Assembly (NCBI GenBank): GCA_016871375.1
Contig: VFYY01000018.1
Coordinates: forward strand, 1-38,347
Reading direction: 5' to 3'
Source: Acidimicrobiia bacterium
GTDB taxonomy: Bacteria > Acidobacteriota > Vicinamibacteria > Vicinamibacterales > UBA2999
Length of the DNA stretch: 38,347 nt
Positions 16,189-24,914 of the stretch are shown here, piece by piece; positions within the stretch are counted from its first letter, which is position 1; every line of letters begins with the position of its first letter. The notes under the pieces were generated by a model that was not told the DNA's origin, did no database searches, and was given only the letters and a program-made list of their open reading frames with translations. The position numbers were made by a program, and so were the translations under genes.

Positions 16189-18129
16189 CTACGTGGCGGG
16201 GACGAGCGTCCGCCGCACGACGTCGTTGTTGACTTCGATGCGCATGCGGCCCTTGGCCTTGGTCATGTAGGCGCTGAAGAAGCGGCCGCGGCGCTCGTTG
16301 AGCAGCTCGGCGCGGAACGCCTCGCGCCCCTGCCGCAGCTCCTCGGGCGTCACCGGATCGCGCTCGACGACGCGCACGATGACGGTCGCGTCGCTCGTCG
16401 TGATCGGCTCGCTGACGGTCCCTGGCGCCAGCGTAAAGGCGACCCTGTCCACCTCGGGGCTCACGCCGACATCCGGCAGCGGCGACTCGCGGGCGATGAG
16501 CTCGGTGTCCTTGGCTTCGAGCCCCTGCGCCTTGGCGGCGGCGGCGAAGTTCGGCGCCGACCGGAGCGAGGTGGCGATCTCGTTGGCGCGCTGGCGGCTC
16601 AGCTCGGTGGCGCGCGCGCGGATCACGTCCTCACGCACGCGCTCCTTCACCTCGTCGAGCTGCGGCACGTACGGATCGCGCGTGCCGGTCACGGCGATGA
16701 ACACCGGGCCGCGCGGCGACGTGATCGGGTCGCTCACCGCGCCGTCGGCAAGCTGGAACGCCGCGCTGGCCACCTGCGGCGCCACGCCAAGCCCCGGAAC
16801 GGGATCGTCGCGCTGGAAGAACGCCGACTCGGTCACGGGGAAGCCGGTGTCGCGCGCCACGGTATCGAGGTCCGCGGGATCGTCGATCCTGCCGGCGAGC
16901 TCCGCCGCGCGCGTGGCAATCTGCTGGTCCGTCCGTTCCCACTTCAACTGGTCCTCGAGCTGCGGCCGCACCTCCTCGATGCTGCGTGTCACCGCGGCGC
17001 GCTTGTCCACGACCGTGATGATGTGGAAGCCGTACTGCGAGCGGACGAGATCGCTGATCGTGCCCGGCTCCAGCGCGAACGCCGCGTTCTCGAACTCCGG
17101 CACCATGCGCCCGCGGCCGAAGTAGTCCAGGTCGCCGCCGTTCGCCTTCGAGCCTTCGTCCTCGGAATGCTGCGTGGCGAGCGCGGCGAAATCCGCCCCG
17201 GCCTTCGCCTTGGCGAGCACGTCTTCGGCCTGCTTGCGCACCGCGGCTTCATCCTTGCCGGCGAGGTTGAAGAGGATGTGGCTGGCGCGGATCTGTTCCG
17301 GCGTCTGGTACTGGTTGAGGTTGTTGTTGTAGGCGCGCTGCACGTCTCCCGGCGCGACGTTCATCGTCTTGTGCACCTGGTCGCGATCGAGCAGCAGCAT
17401 CTTCACCTTGCGCTGCTCGCCGACGCGGTACTCGGCCGTGCGCGACTCGAAGTACGCGGCCACGTCGGCATCGCCCACCGTGACCTTGTCGCGGAACGCG
17501 TCGGCGGTGAGCGCGACGACCTGGAGCTTCACCTTCTCGTTGCGCTCGGTGAACTCGCGCGCCACGTCGGCGTCGGACACCGACATCCAGTCGGTGAGCG
17601 CGCCGCGCAGCTTGTCGATCATCATGCTGCGGCGGAGGTTCGCCTCGAAGTCGCCCGGCGTCATCGGCGGCACCTGGCTGCGGAGCAGCTGCGCGTAGCG
17701 CTCCTCGCCGATGAAGCGCCCGTTCTCCTGCAGGCCGGGGATCGAGAGAATCTGCTGGGCGAGCTCCTCGTCGCTGACCGTGATGCCCTGGCGCTCGGCT
17801 TCACGGAGCGCCGCCTGCTCGTCGATCATCTGCTGCAGGATTTGCTGCTCGATCCCGAGCTGGCGGAGGAGCTGGTCGCTCATGCCGCCGCCGTAGGCCT
17901 GGCGGTAGGCCTGAAGCTGGGCGTTGTAGCGGCGCCGGAACTCGGCCACCGTCAGGTCGCTGCCGTCGACCTCGGCGATGACCTCGCCCGGGGCGGCGAT
18001 GCCGGCCCCGACAATCATGGGATCGTCGAGAAAACTCGGGATATAAAAGACGATGAACGCGAGCACCACGAGCGCAAGGCTCCACTTGAGCCAGCCCTTG
18101 TGCCGACGCATCCGGTCCAGCATGGTCAT
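16189..18129 (-). CDS. PpiD/SurA-like membrane-anchored peptidyl-prolyl isomerase
   Basis: A 646-residue periplasmic foldase. Its N-terminus, MTMLDRMRRHKGWLKW then a hydrophobic helix (about 16-33), matches PpiD, which is anchored in the inner membrane near the Sec translocon and helps exported proteins fold. A SurA_N-like region follows (VIAEVDGSDLTVAEFRRRYN). The parvulin domain spans about residues 278-375: QIRASHILFNLAG, ATQHSEDEGSKANGGDLDYFGRGRMVPEFENAAFAL and VRSQYGFHIITV. Two further regions (residues about 430-500 and 560-620) resemble the degenerate parvulin part of PpiD. The ATG at 18129 follows GAGGAT; an internal ATG lies two codons later. It is divergent from the GGDEF gene at 18224. 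Confidence 0.9.
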   Translation of the reverse strand: MTMLDRMRRHKGWLKWSLALVVLAFIVFYIPSFLDDPMIVGAGIAAPGEVIAEVDGSDLTVAEFRRRYNAQLQAYRQAYGGGMSDQLLRQLGIEQQILQQMIDEQAALREAERQGITVSDEELAQQILSIPGLQENGRFIGEERYAQLLRSQVPPMTPGDFEANLRRSMMIDKLRGALTDWMSVSDADVAREFTERNEKVKLQVVALTADAFRDKVTVGDADVAAYFESRTAEYRVGEQRKVKMLLLDRDQVHKTMNVAPGDVQRAYNNNLNQYQTPEQIRASHILFNLAGKDEAAVRKQAEDVLAKAKAGADFAALATQHSEDEGSKANGGDLDYFGRGRMVPEFENAAFALEPGTISDLVRSQYGFHIITVVDKRAAVTRSIEEVRPQLEDQLKWERTDQQIATRAAELAGRIDDPADLDTVARDTGFPVTESAFFQRDDPVPGLGVAPQVASAAFQLADGAVSDPITSPRGPVFIAVTGTRDPYVPQLDEVKERVREDVIRARATELSRQRANEIATSLRSAPNFAAAAKAQGLEAKDTELIARESPLPDVGVSPEVDRVAFTLAPGTVSEPITTSDATVIVRVVERDPVTPEELRQGREAFRAELLNERRGRFFSAYMTKAKGRMRIEVNNDVVRRTLVPAT

Positions 18130-18223
18130 GGATGAGATCCTCTGTACAGACCGGTAATGATACCCTGTTCCGTGGTATATTTGTAGAGTTTAGAAGCACT
18201 TAGCGGCTTCTGCCGTGCGCCAC

Positions 18224-19306
18224 ATGTCCGAGCGTCCCCCGCCCCAACACGCGGTGACACCTCTTTCGACCAAGTCTGACTTCGCTGGCCGCCTCAAGGG
18301 ACGGGTGCGTGCGCTTCGTGCACGCATCGAGCACCCCGGCGCGATCATCGACGCCGTTCGTCAATCCAACGCCACGCTCGATCCGCAGAAAGTCGCGACC
18401 TGGCTGGTCCATCAGGCCGACGAGTGGATCCCCGCGCCCTGCTGGGCGGTCATCGCGCACGACGTCAACGGACAACTTGCCGTTCTGTCCGATCACGGAT
18501 TGACGCCCGCGCTGGGCCCCTCGCTCTGGGCCGCGGCGAACTGGGTGATGCGCAACGGCAGGGAGCTGCTCGTCGCCGACATGTCCGCGGACGAGCGCGG
18601 CGGCGCCAACGCCGTCGGCACCGTGATGGCATTCCCGCTGGTGTGCCGCCAGCACACCACGGGCGTGCTCGTCGCGATCGATCCGGAGCCCTCGACCGCC
18701 GCGCCTGGTCTCTCGCCTGCACTGATTCAGGCGATGCTGACCTGGCTCGAGCCGGCGGGCATCGCGCTCGACAACGCGCTGGCCCTGCAGAAGGCCGAGG
18801 CCCTGTCGGTCACCGACGACCTGACCCGGCTCTACAACCCCCGGTATCTCCACCTGGTCCTGCGGCGGGAGGCCAAGCGCGCCTCGCGCAGCGGCCGGCC
18901 CCTCTCGATGCTGTTCATCGACATGGACGGCTTCAAGAACGTCAACACCCTCCACGGCCACATGATGGGCAGCCAGGCCCTGGTCGAGGCGGGCGCCATC
19001 ATCCGCGGGAGCGCCCGGGAAACGGATGTGGTGGCCCGGTTCGGCGGGGACGAGTTCTCGGTCATCCTGCCCGATACGGGGCGGGACGGGGCCGTGGCGG
19101 TGGCCGAGCGCATCCGCGACCGCGTCCGGGTCTTCCCGTTCCTGGCCGAAGAGGGGCTGTCGGTCCAGTTGACGGCGTCCATCGGCGTCGCCACCCTGCC
19201 GGACGTGGCTGGATCGGCCGAAGAACTATTACGAGCGGCGGATAAAGCCATGTACCGGGTCAAGGACGGGGGCAAGGACGGGATTCACATTGCGGAAGAA
19301 GAATAG
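18224..19306 (+). CDS. Diguanylate cyclase with GAF-like sensor domain
   Basis: A 360-residue soluble protein that should make cyclic di-GMP from GTP. Residues about 30-195 look like a GAF-type sensor (ATWLVHQADEWIPAPCWAVI, VGTVMAFPLVCRQHTTGVLVAID). Residues about 200-358 are a GGDEF domain: LSVTDDLTRLYNPRYL, SMLFIDMDGFKNVNTLHGHMMG, the intact active site RFGGDEFSVILP (GGDEF at 274-278), TASIGVATLP and ADKAMYRVKDGGKDG. RETD (265-268) sits five residues before GGDEF, the position of the RxxD inhibitory site, so product inhibition is likely. The ATG at 18224 lacks a clear ribosome site; a GTG at 18215 is possible. A 7-bp array directly follows the stop, before mreB, so coupling to the shape operon is uncertain. 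Confidence 0.92.
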   Translation: MSERPPPQHAVTPLSTKSDFAGRLKGRVRALRARIEHPGAIIDAVRQSNATLDPQKVATWLVHQADEWIPAPCWAVIAHDVNGQLAVLSDHGLTPALGPSLWAAANWVMRNGRELLVADMSADERGGANAVGTVMAFPLVCRQHTTGVLVAIDPEPSTAAPGLSPALIQAMLTWLEPAGIALDNALALQKAEALSVTDDLTRLYNPRYLHLVLRREAKRASRSGRPLSMLFIDMDGFKNVNTLHGHMMGSQALVEAGAIIRGSARETDVVARFGGDEFSVILPDTGRDGAVAVAERIRDRVRVFPFLAEEGLSVQLTASIGVATLPDVAGSAEELLRAADKAMYRVKDGGKDGIHIAEEE

Positions 19307-19378
19307 CGGGCAGCGGGCAGCGGGCAGCAGGCAGGATGTTCGTGGTTCTGCCGGCTGCCGGCCGCTGGCTGCCGGCTG
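19307..19378. repeat. Two 7-bp tandem arrays between the GGDEF gene and mreB
   Basis: CGGGCAG is repeated three to four times at 19307-19334, directly after the GGDEF stop. A CCGGCTG-type array (CCGGCTG, CCGGCCG, CTGGCTG, CCGGCTG) follows at about 19350-19378. The two units are near complements of each other, so the RNA can fold into a long GC stem just upstream of the mreB ribosome site. Confidence 0.8.
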
Positions 19379-19390
19379 AAGGAGACGCCG

Positions 19391-20416
<1,026 letters not shown>

Positions 20417-20422
20417 CCGGAC

Positions 20423-21310
20423 GTGGCTCTTCTCGACATCCGCCAGCGCACCGGCTACCTGTTCATCGCGGTCATCGTCGCCCACATCATCCTGATCTCG
20501 GCGCAGGTGAACACGCGCCGCGGTGTGCCCGTGCTCGAGGCGGTCACCTTCGGCGTCTTCGCGGAAGTGCAGCGCGCCGCGTCGCTGGTGATCAGCGGCG
20601 TCCGCGCGTCGTGGTCCGATTACTTCGCGCTGCAGCAGGTTCGGCAGGAGAACGAGCGGCTGCAGCAGGAGCTCGCGCGGCTCCGCATCACCCTGCAGCA
20701 GGAGCGCGCGCTCGCGCAGCAGTCGCGGATGCTGCAGGACCTGCTCACGCTCAAGTCCGGGACGCCGCTGGCGACGACGGCGGCCGCCGTCATCGGCAGC
20801 GGCGCCAGCCCGGATTTCCGGACCATCACCATCGACAAGGGGACCGCGGAGGGGCTTCGGCCCGACATGTCCGTGGTGGCGCCGGCCGGTGTCGTGGGAC
20901 GCGTCATCACGCCAAGCGCCCGCGCCGCCAAGGTCCAGCTGCTCATCGACCGGAACGCCGCCGCCGCGGCGGTCGTCGAGCGGTCCCGGGCACAGGGGGT
21001 TGTGGAGGGAACGGGGGGCAACCTTCGCCTGAATTACGTGTCCGGCACCGCGGACGTGAAGGTCGGCGACCGGCTGGTGACGTCCGGCATCGAAGGGATT
21101 TACCCTAAGGGCTTTGTTATAGGTCAGATAGAATCAATACAGCGCGGCGCGGGCGAATTCAGCGCCATCGTGGTGACACCCGCGGTGGATTTTTCGTCGC
21201 TCGAGGCCGTGCTGGTTGTCCTGACGCCGCCGTCGAGCGATGTCGAAGAATCGACCACGCCGGCTGACAGTGAGGGTGCCGCCGACACCACCGCACAGGG
21301 TCGAGAGTGA
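20423..21310 (+). CDS. mreC: Rod shape-determining protein MreC
   Basis: A 295-residue bitopic protein linking MreB to periplasmic wall enzymes, including PBP2. One N-terminal membrane helix (about residues 11-27, GYLFIAVIVAHIILISAQV) is followed by a coiled coil (about 70-110, LQQVRQENERLQQELARLR) and the beta-rich MreC core: SPDFRTITIDKGTAEGLRPDMSVVAPAGVVGRV, VQLLIDRNAAAAAVVERSRAQGVVEG, VKVGDRLVTSGIEGIYPKGFVIG and VTPAVDFSSLEAVLVV. The acidic, Thr-rich tail (about 30 residues) is not conserved. Start GTG 20423; its stop overlaps the start of mreD by four bases (GTGA at 21307), so the two are coupled. Confidence 0.95.
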   Translation: MALLDIRQRTGYLFIAVIVAHIILISAQVNTRRGVPVLEAVTFGVFAEVQRAASLVISGVRASWSDYFALQQVRQENERLQQELARLRITLQQERALAQQSRMLQDLLTLKSGTPLATTAAAVIGSGASPDFRTITIDKGTAEGLRPDMSVVAPAGVVGRVITPSARAAKVQLLIDRNAAAAAVVERSRAQGVVEGTGGNLRLNYVSGTADVKVGDRLVTSGIEGIYPKGFVIGQIESIQRGAGEFSAIVVTPAVDFSSLEAVLVVLTPPSSDVEESTTPADSEGAADTTAQGRE

Positions 21311-21807
21311 AAGCGGTCGGCGTGTTCGTCGCCATCGCTCTGGCGCTGGCGTTGCAAACGACGCTGGCGCGATTTCTGGTTGGCGGCATTGCCGCCCTCG
21401 ACCTGGTGCTCGTCGTGGTCGTCTACGTGGCGCTGACGACCGGGCCTGTCAGCGGAATGCTGGCCGGAAGCGCGGCAGGGATCATCCAGGACGCGCTGTC
21501 GAGCGGACTGATCGGGGTCGGGGGGCTGGCGAAGTCGATCGTCGGGTTCTGCGCGGGCGTCGTCGGCCAGCAGTTCATCGTCACCGCGGCGCTGCCGCGG
21601 TTCCTGATGTTTCTCGGCGCCACGGCGGTGCACTCGGGGATCTCGATGGGACTCTACGTGCTGCTGGGGTTGCGCAGCTTTCCGTCGCCCTGGGCGGCCG
21701 TGGTCAGCCAGGCGCTCGGCAACGCGGCGGTCGGGATGATCGCGTTCACGATCATCGAGGCCGTGCCCGGGGTGATTGAGCGGCGTCGGATGCGGAGACG
21801 ATTGTAA
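21307..21807 (+). CDS. mreD: Rod shape-determining protein MreD
   Basis: A 166-residue polytopic inner-membrane protein of the elongasome, with about five hydrophobic segments and little sequence conservation, as usual for MreD. Recognition rests on position between mreC and the PBP2 gene, on size (MreD is about 160-170 residues) and on hydrophobic pattern: ALALQTTLARFLVGG and LDLVLVVVVYVAL at the start, GMLAGSAAGIIQDALSS (a typical MreD segment) and a basic C-terminal tail RRRMRRRL. GTG 21307 overlaps the mreC stop. The PBP2 gene begins 4 bases after its stop. Confidence 0.9.
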   Translation: MKAVGVFVAIALALALQTTLARFLVGGIAALDLVLVVVVYVALTTGPVSGMLAGSAAGIIQDALSSGLIGVGGLAKSIVGFCAGVVGQQFIVTAALPRFLMFLGATAVHSGISMGLYVLLGLRSFPSPWAAVVSQALGNAAVGMIAFTIIEAVPGVIERRRMRRRL

Positions 21808-21810
21808 GAG

Positions 21811-23775
21811 ATGGCAGCTGGCGAAGATCGCAGGCGGATTACGACACGGCTCACCGTGCTGCAGGTGTCCGTGGTCGTGGCCTTTGCGGCGCTGACCATC
21901 GGCTTCTGGTACCTGCAGATCGTGCAGGGCGACCGCTTCGCCGAGATGGCGGAGAACAACCACCAGCGGACGCTCGCGCTGCGCGCGCCGCGCGGCGTGC
22001 TCTTCGACCGCAACGGCAAGGTGATGGTCGAGAGCCGCAACTCCTACACGATCTCCATCGTCCGGGAGCACACCAAGGATCTCGATCGCACGATGCGGCT
22101 GCTGGCGGCCGTCGCGGGCCTCAACGTCGAGGACGTGCGGCAGGTCGTCGCGCGTCACCGGAGCGAGCCCACCTACCGTCCCATCGTCATCGTCGAAGAC
22201 GCCTCGCTCGCGCAGGTGGCCGCGATCACGGCGCGCCGGCTCGACTTCGAGCTGCCGGACGTTGTCGTGGAGGAAGTGCCGACGCGGCAGTATCCGACCG
22301 ACGGCCTGGCCGCGCATCTTTTCGGCTACGTCGGGGAGGCGAGCGACACCCAGATCGGCAACGGCATCGCGAAGGGCGCGATCGTCGGCCAGTCGGGCAT
22401 CGAGCGCGTCTACAACAACCTGCTGCAGGGCCAGGACGGCGCGCGCCGCGTCGTCGTCAACAGCATGGGGCGCGAGATCCGCACGCTCGACGAGAGTCCG
22501 CCCGTCGAGGGGCGCCGCGTCCAGCTCACGATCGACTACGACCTGCAGAAGGCGGCCGAGGACGGCTTCCGGCACGCCGGGTTCAACGGCGCGGCGCTCA
22601 TCATGGACCCGCGCAACGGCGAGGTGCTGACCTACGTCAGCCTGCCCGCCTACGACCCGAATGACTTCGCGGCCGGCATCGACCGCGCGACGTGGGCGTC
22701 GCTCAACTCCGACGCGCTGCGGCCGCTGCAGAACCGCGCCATCCAGGGCCGCTACTCGCCCGGATCGACGTTCAAGATCGTCGTCGCGACCGCGGGGCTC
22801 GAGGAAGGGATCATCGACGACGACTTCCGCGTGAACTGCGGCGGCGGCGCGAACTTCTACGGCCGCTTCTACCGGTGCCACCTCGCGGGCGGGCACGGGC
22901 TGATGGACGTCCGCCACGCGATGGAGAAGTCGTGCAACGTCTTCTTCTACACGGTCGGCAACATGCTCGGCGTGGACAAGATCCACAAGTGGGCGGAGAA
23001 GCTCGGCCTGACCGGCAAGACCGGCATCGACCTCCCCAACGAGCAGGAGAGCCTCGTCCCCAGCACCGAGTGGAAGATGCGGCGCTTCGGCGAGAAGTGG
23101 TACGCGGGTGAGACGATCTCGGTCGCCATCGGCCAGGGCCAGGTGTCGGTGACGCCGGCCTCGCTGGCGCTGATGATGGCGACCGTCGCCAACGGCGGCA
23201 CGAAGGTGACGCCGCATCTGGTGCGCGCCGTGGACGAGGGCAGCGGCTGGAAGATGGCCACGCCGCCGGCGGTCGCCAACGCGGTCGTGTTCAAGCCGAG
23301 CACGCTCGCCGCGCTGCACGACGGCCTGTGGATGGTCGTCAACGCGGCCGGGACGGCCGGACGCGCCCGCGTGCCGGGCCGGGACGTCGCCGGCAAGACC
23401 GGGACGGCGCAGGTGATCTCGAACGAAGGCCGCGCGCGCGCGCGCGGCACCACCCGCGACCTGCGCGACCACGGGTTCTTCGTCTTCTTCGCGCCGAAGG
23501 ACAACCCGGAGCTCGCCGGCGTCATCTTCGGCGAGCACAACGAGCACGGCTACCTGGGCGGCCCGATCGCCAGGCACATCATCGAGACGTACTACGCGAA
23601 GAAGGACGGGCGGCCGCTGCCGGTGCTCGCGCCGAAGCCGGCGCCCGCTCCGGCGCCGCGCGAGACCGTGCCGGATCCGGACAGCCCGCCCGTGCTGGAA
23701 GACGCCGCGCCCGTGGCCGCCGCTTCACTGCCGGCAGCCGGCAGCCGGCAGCCGGCTGAACTGGGAACGCGCTAG
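21811..23775 (+). CDS. mrdA: Penicillin-binding protein 2 (elongation transpeptidase)
   Basis: A 654-residue class B penicillin-binding protein that cross-links peptidoglycan in side-wall growth. One N-terminal helix (about residues 17-35) precedes the dimerisation/pedestal part (RAPRGVLFDRNGKVMVES) and a transpeptidase domain with all three motifs: STFK (Ser319 nucleophile, Lys322), SCN (374-376) and KTG (529-531). GQGQVSVTPASLALMMATVANGG and FFAPKDNPELAGVIFGEH are also typical. The C-terminal 55 residues are low-complexity and proline-rich, and include PAAGSRQPAE encoded by a 7-bp tandem array (23729-23757), so the tail is partly repeat-derived. The short linker from the array to the TAG at 23773 is not conserved in the family. 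rodA follows 2 bases after the stop. Confidence 0.96.
   Translation: MAAGEDRRRITTRLTVLQVSVVVAFAALTIGFWYLQIVQGDRFAEMAENNHQRTLALRAPRGVLFDRNGKVMVESRNSYTISIVREHTKDLDRTMRLLAAVAGLNVEDVRQVVARHRSEPTYRPIVIVEDASLAQVAAITARRLDFELPDVVVEEVPTRQYPTDGLAAHLFGYVGEASDTQIGNGIAKGAIVGQSGIERVYNNLLQGQDGARRVVVNSMGREIRTLDESPPVEGRRVQLTIDYDLQKAAEDGFRHAGFNGAALIMDPRNGEVLTYVSLPAYDPNDFAAGIDRATWASLNSDALRPLQNRAIQGRYSPGSTFKIVVATAGLEEGIIDDDFRVNCGGGANFYGRFYRCHLAGGHGLMDVRHAMEKSCNVFFYTVGNMLGVDKIHKWAEKLGLTGKTGIDLPNEQESLVPSTEWKMRRFGEKWYAGETISVAIGQGQVSVTPASLALMMATVANGGTKVTPHLVRAVDEGSGWKMATPPAVANAVVFKPSTLAALHDGLWMVVNAAGTAGRARVPGRDVAGKTGTAQVISNEGRARARGTTRDLRDHGFFVFFAPKDNPELAGVIFGEHNEHGYLGGPIARHIIETYYAKKDGRPLPVLAPKPAPAPAPRETVPDPDSPPVLEDAAPVAAASLPAAGSRQPAELGTR
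23729..23757. repeat. 7-bp tandem array (CCGGCAG) inside the PBP2 gene
   Basis: Four units, CCGGCAG three times and CCGGCTG once, lie within the last 16 codons of mrdA. The unit is identical to that after sppA (16081). Confidence 0.85.
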
Positions 23776-23777
23776 CC

Positions 23778-24863
23778 ATGTTCGAGCGACGGCTGTATCA
23801 CCACATCGACTGGGGCCTCATCACGGCCGTGGCCGCGCTGTGCGGCCTCGGGCTCGCCAATATCTACAGCGCCACGGGCGGGTGGACGGGCATCGTTCAG
23901 ACGCAGATCTCCGGGATCGTCCTCGGGACGATTGCGCTGATCGTCTGCCTGAGCCTCGACTACCGGTCGCTGGCCGACAAGTCGCACTTCATCTACATCG
24001 CGATCGTTGCGCTCCTGATCTACGTGCTCTTCTTCGGCGCCGTGCGCGGCGGTTCGCGGCGCTGGATCGATCTCGGTCCCGTCAACCTGCAGCCGTCGGA
24101 GTTCGCGAAGGCGGCGCTGGCCCTCGTGCTGGCGAAGTTCTTCGGCGAGAGCCGGCGCTGGAGCGTGACCCGCGTCGACCTGCTGATCGCGGGTGCGCTC
24201 ACCGCCGTCCCTGTGCTCATCATCGCGCGGCAGCCCGACCTCGGGACGGCGGTGACGCTGATCCCGGTGGCGCTTGCCATTGCCTACGTCGCCGGCATGC
24301 CCATGCGGCTCCTCGGCACCCTCGCGGTCGTGGGGGTGCTCGCCGCGCCGGTGGCGTGGAAGTTCGCGCTCCAGGACTACCAGAAGGAGCGCGTCGAGAC
24401 GTTCCTGAACCCCGAGCAGGACGCGCGGGGGGCGGGGTATCAGCAGATTCAGGCCCGTATCACGGTGGGATCCGGCGGGCTGTGGGGGAAAGGGTTCAAC
24501 GAGGGGACGCAGGGCCAGCTGCGGTTCCTCCCGGTGGCACACAACGACTTCATCTTCTCGGTGCTGGCCGAGGAGCATGGGTTCGCCGGCGTCCTCGTGG
24601 CGCTGGGGCTGTACCTGTTCGTCATCCTGCGCGCGCTCGAGGCGGCCCGGCTGGCCAAGGACCGGCTCGGCGCGTACCTGGTGCTCGGGGTCCTCGCGAC
24701 CTTCACGTTCCAGGTCATCTACAACATCACCATGTCGGCCGGCCTCGCGCCGGTCAAGGGACTGACGCTGCCGCTCATGAGCTACGGCGGATCCTCCATG
24801 ATTGCCACGCTGGCGGGATTCGGCCTCATCCTCAACGTGCGGATGCGTCGTTTCACCAATTAG
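23778..24863 (+). CDS. rodA: RodA, SEDS-family peptidoglycan glycosyltransferase
   Basis: A 361-residue membrane protein with about ten helices that polymerises glycan strands from lipid II together with PBP2. SEDS hallmarks are RRWIDLGPVNLQPSEFAKAALALVLAKFF, IIARQPDLGTAVTLIPVA, GSGGLWGKGFNEGTQGQLRFLPVAHNDFIFSVLAEEHGF (holding the catalytic Asp of the family) and the C-terminal GLTLPLMSYGGSSMIATLAGFGLILNV. The ATG at 23778 follows the PBP2 stop closely. It is the last gene of the mre cluster; the RNase E/G gene follows after 51 bases, an arrangement (mre-rod-rng) seen in several phyla. Confidence 0.96.
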   Translation: MFERRLYHHIDWGLITAVAALCGLGLANIYSATGGWTGIVQTQISGIVLGTIALIVCLSLDYRSLADKSHFIYIAIVALLIYVLFFGAVRGGSRRWIDLGPVNLQPSEFAKAALALVLAKFFGESRRWSVTRVDLLIAGALTAVPVLIIARQPDLGTAVTLIPVALAIAYVAGMPMRLLGTLAVVGVLAAPVAWKFALQDYQKERVETFLNPEQDARGAGYQQIQARITVGSGGLWGKGFNEGTQGQLRFLPVAHNDFIFSVLAEEHGFAGVLVALGLYLFVILRALEAARLAKDRLGAYLVLGVLATFTFQVIYNITMSAGLAPVKGLTLPLMSYGGSSMIATLAGFGLILNVRMRRFTN

Positions 24864-24914
24864 GGGTGGCGATGATCCTGCGGTCCGCGGCCGCCGCCCC
24901 TCGGAGCTTCGGGC

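Noticed and set aside
21124-23577. An 817-codon open frame on the - strand, antisense to mreC, mreD and mrdA
   Set aside because: It spans several real genes and has shadow composition.
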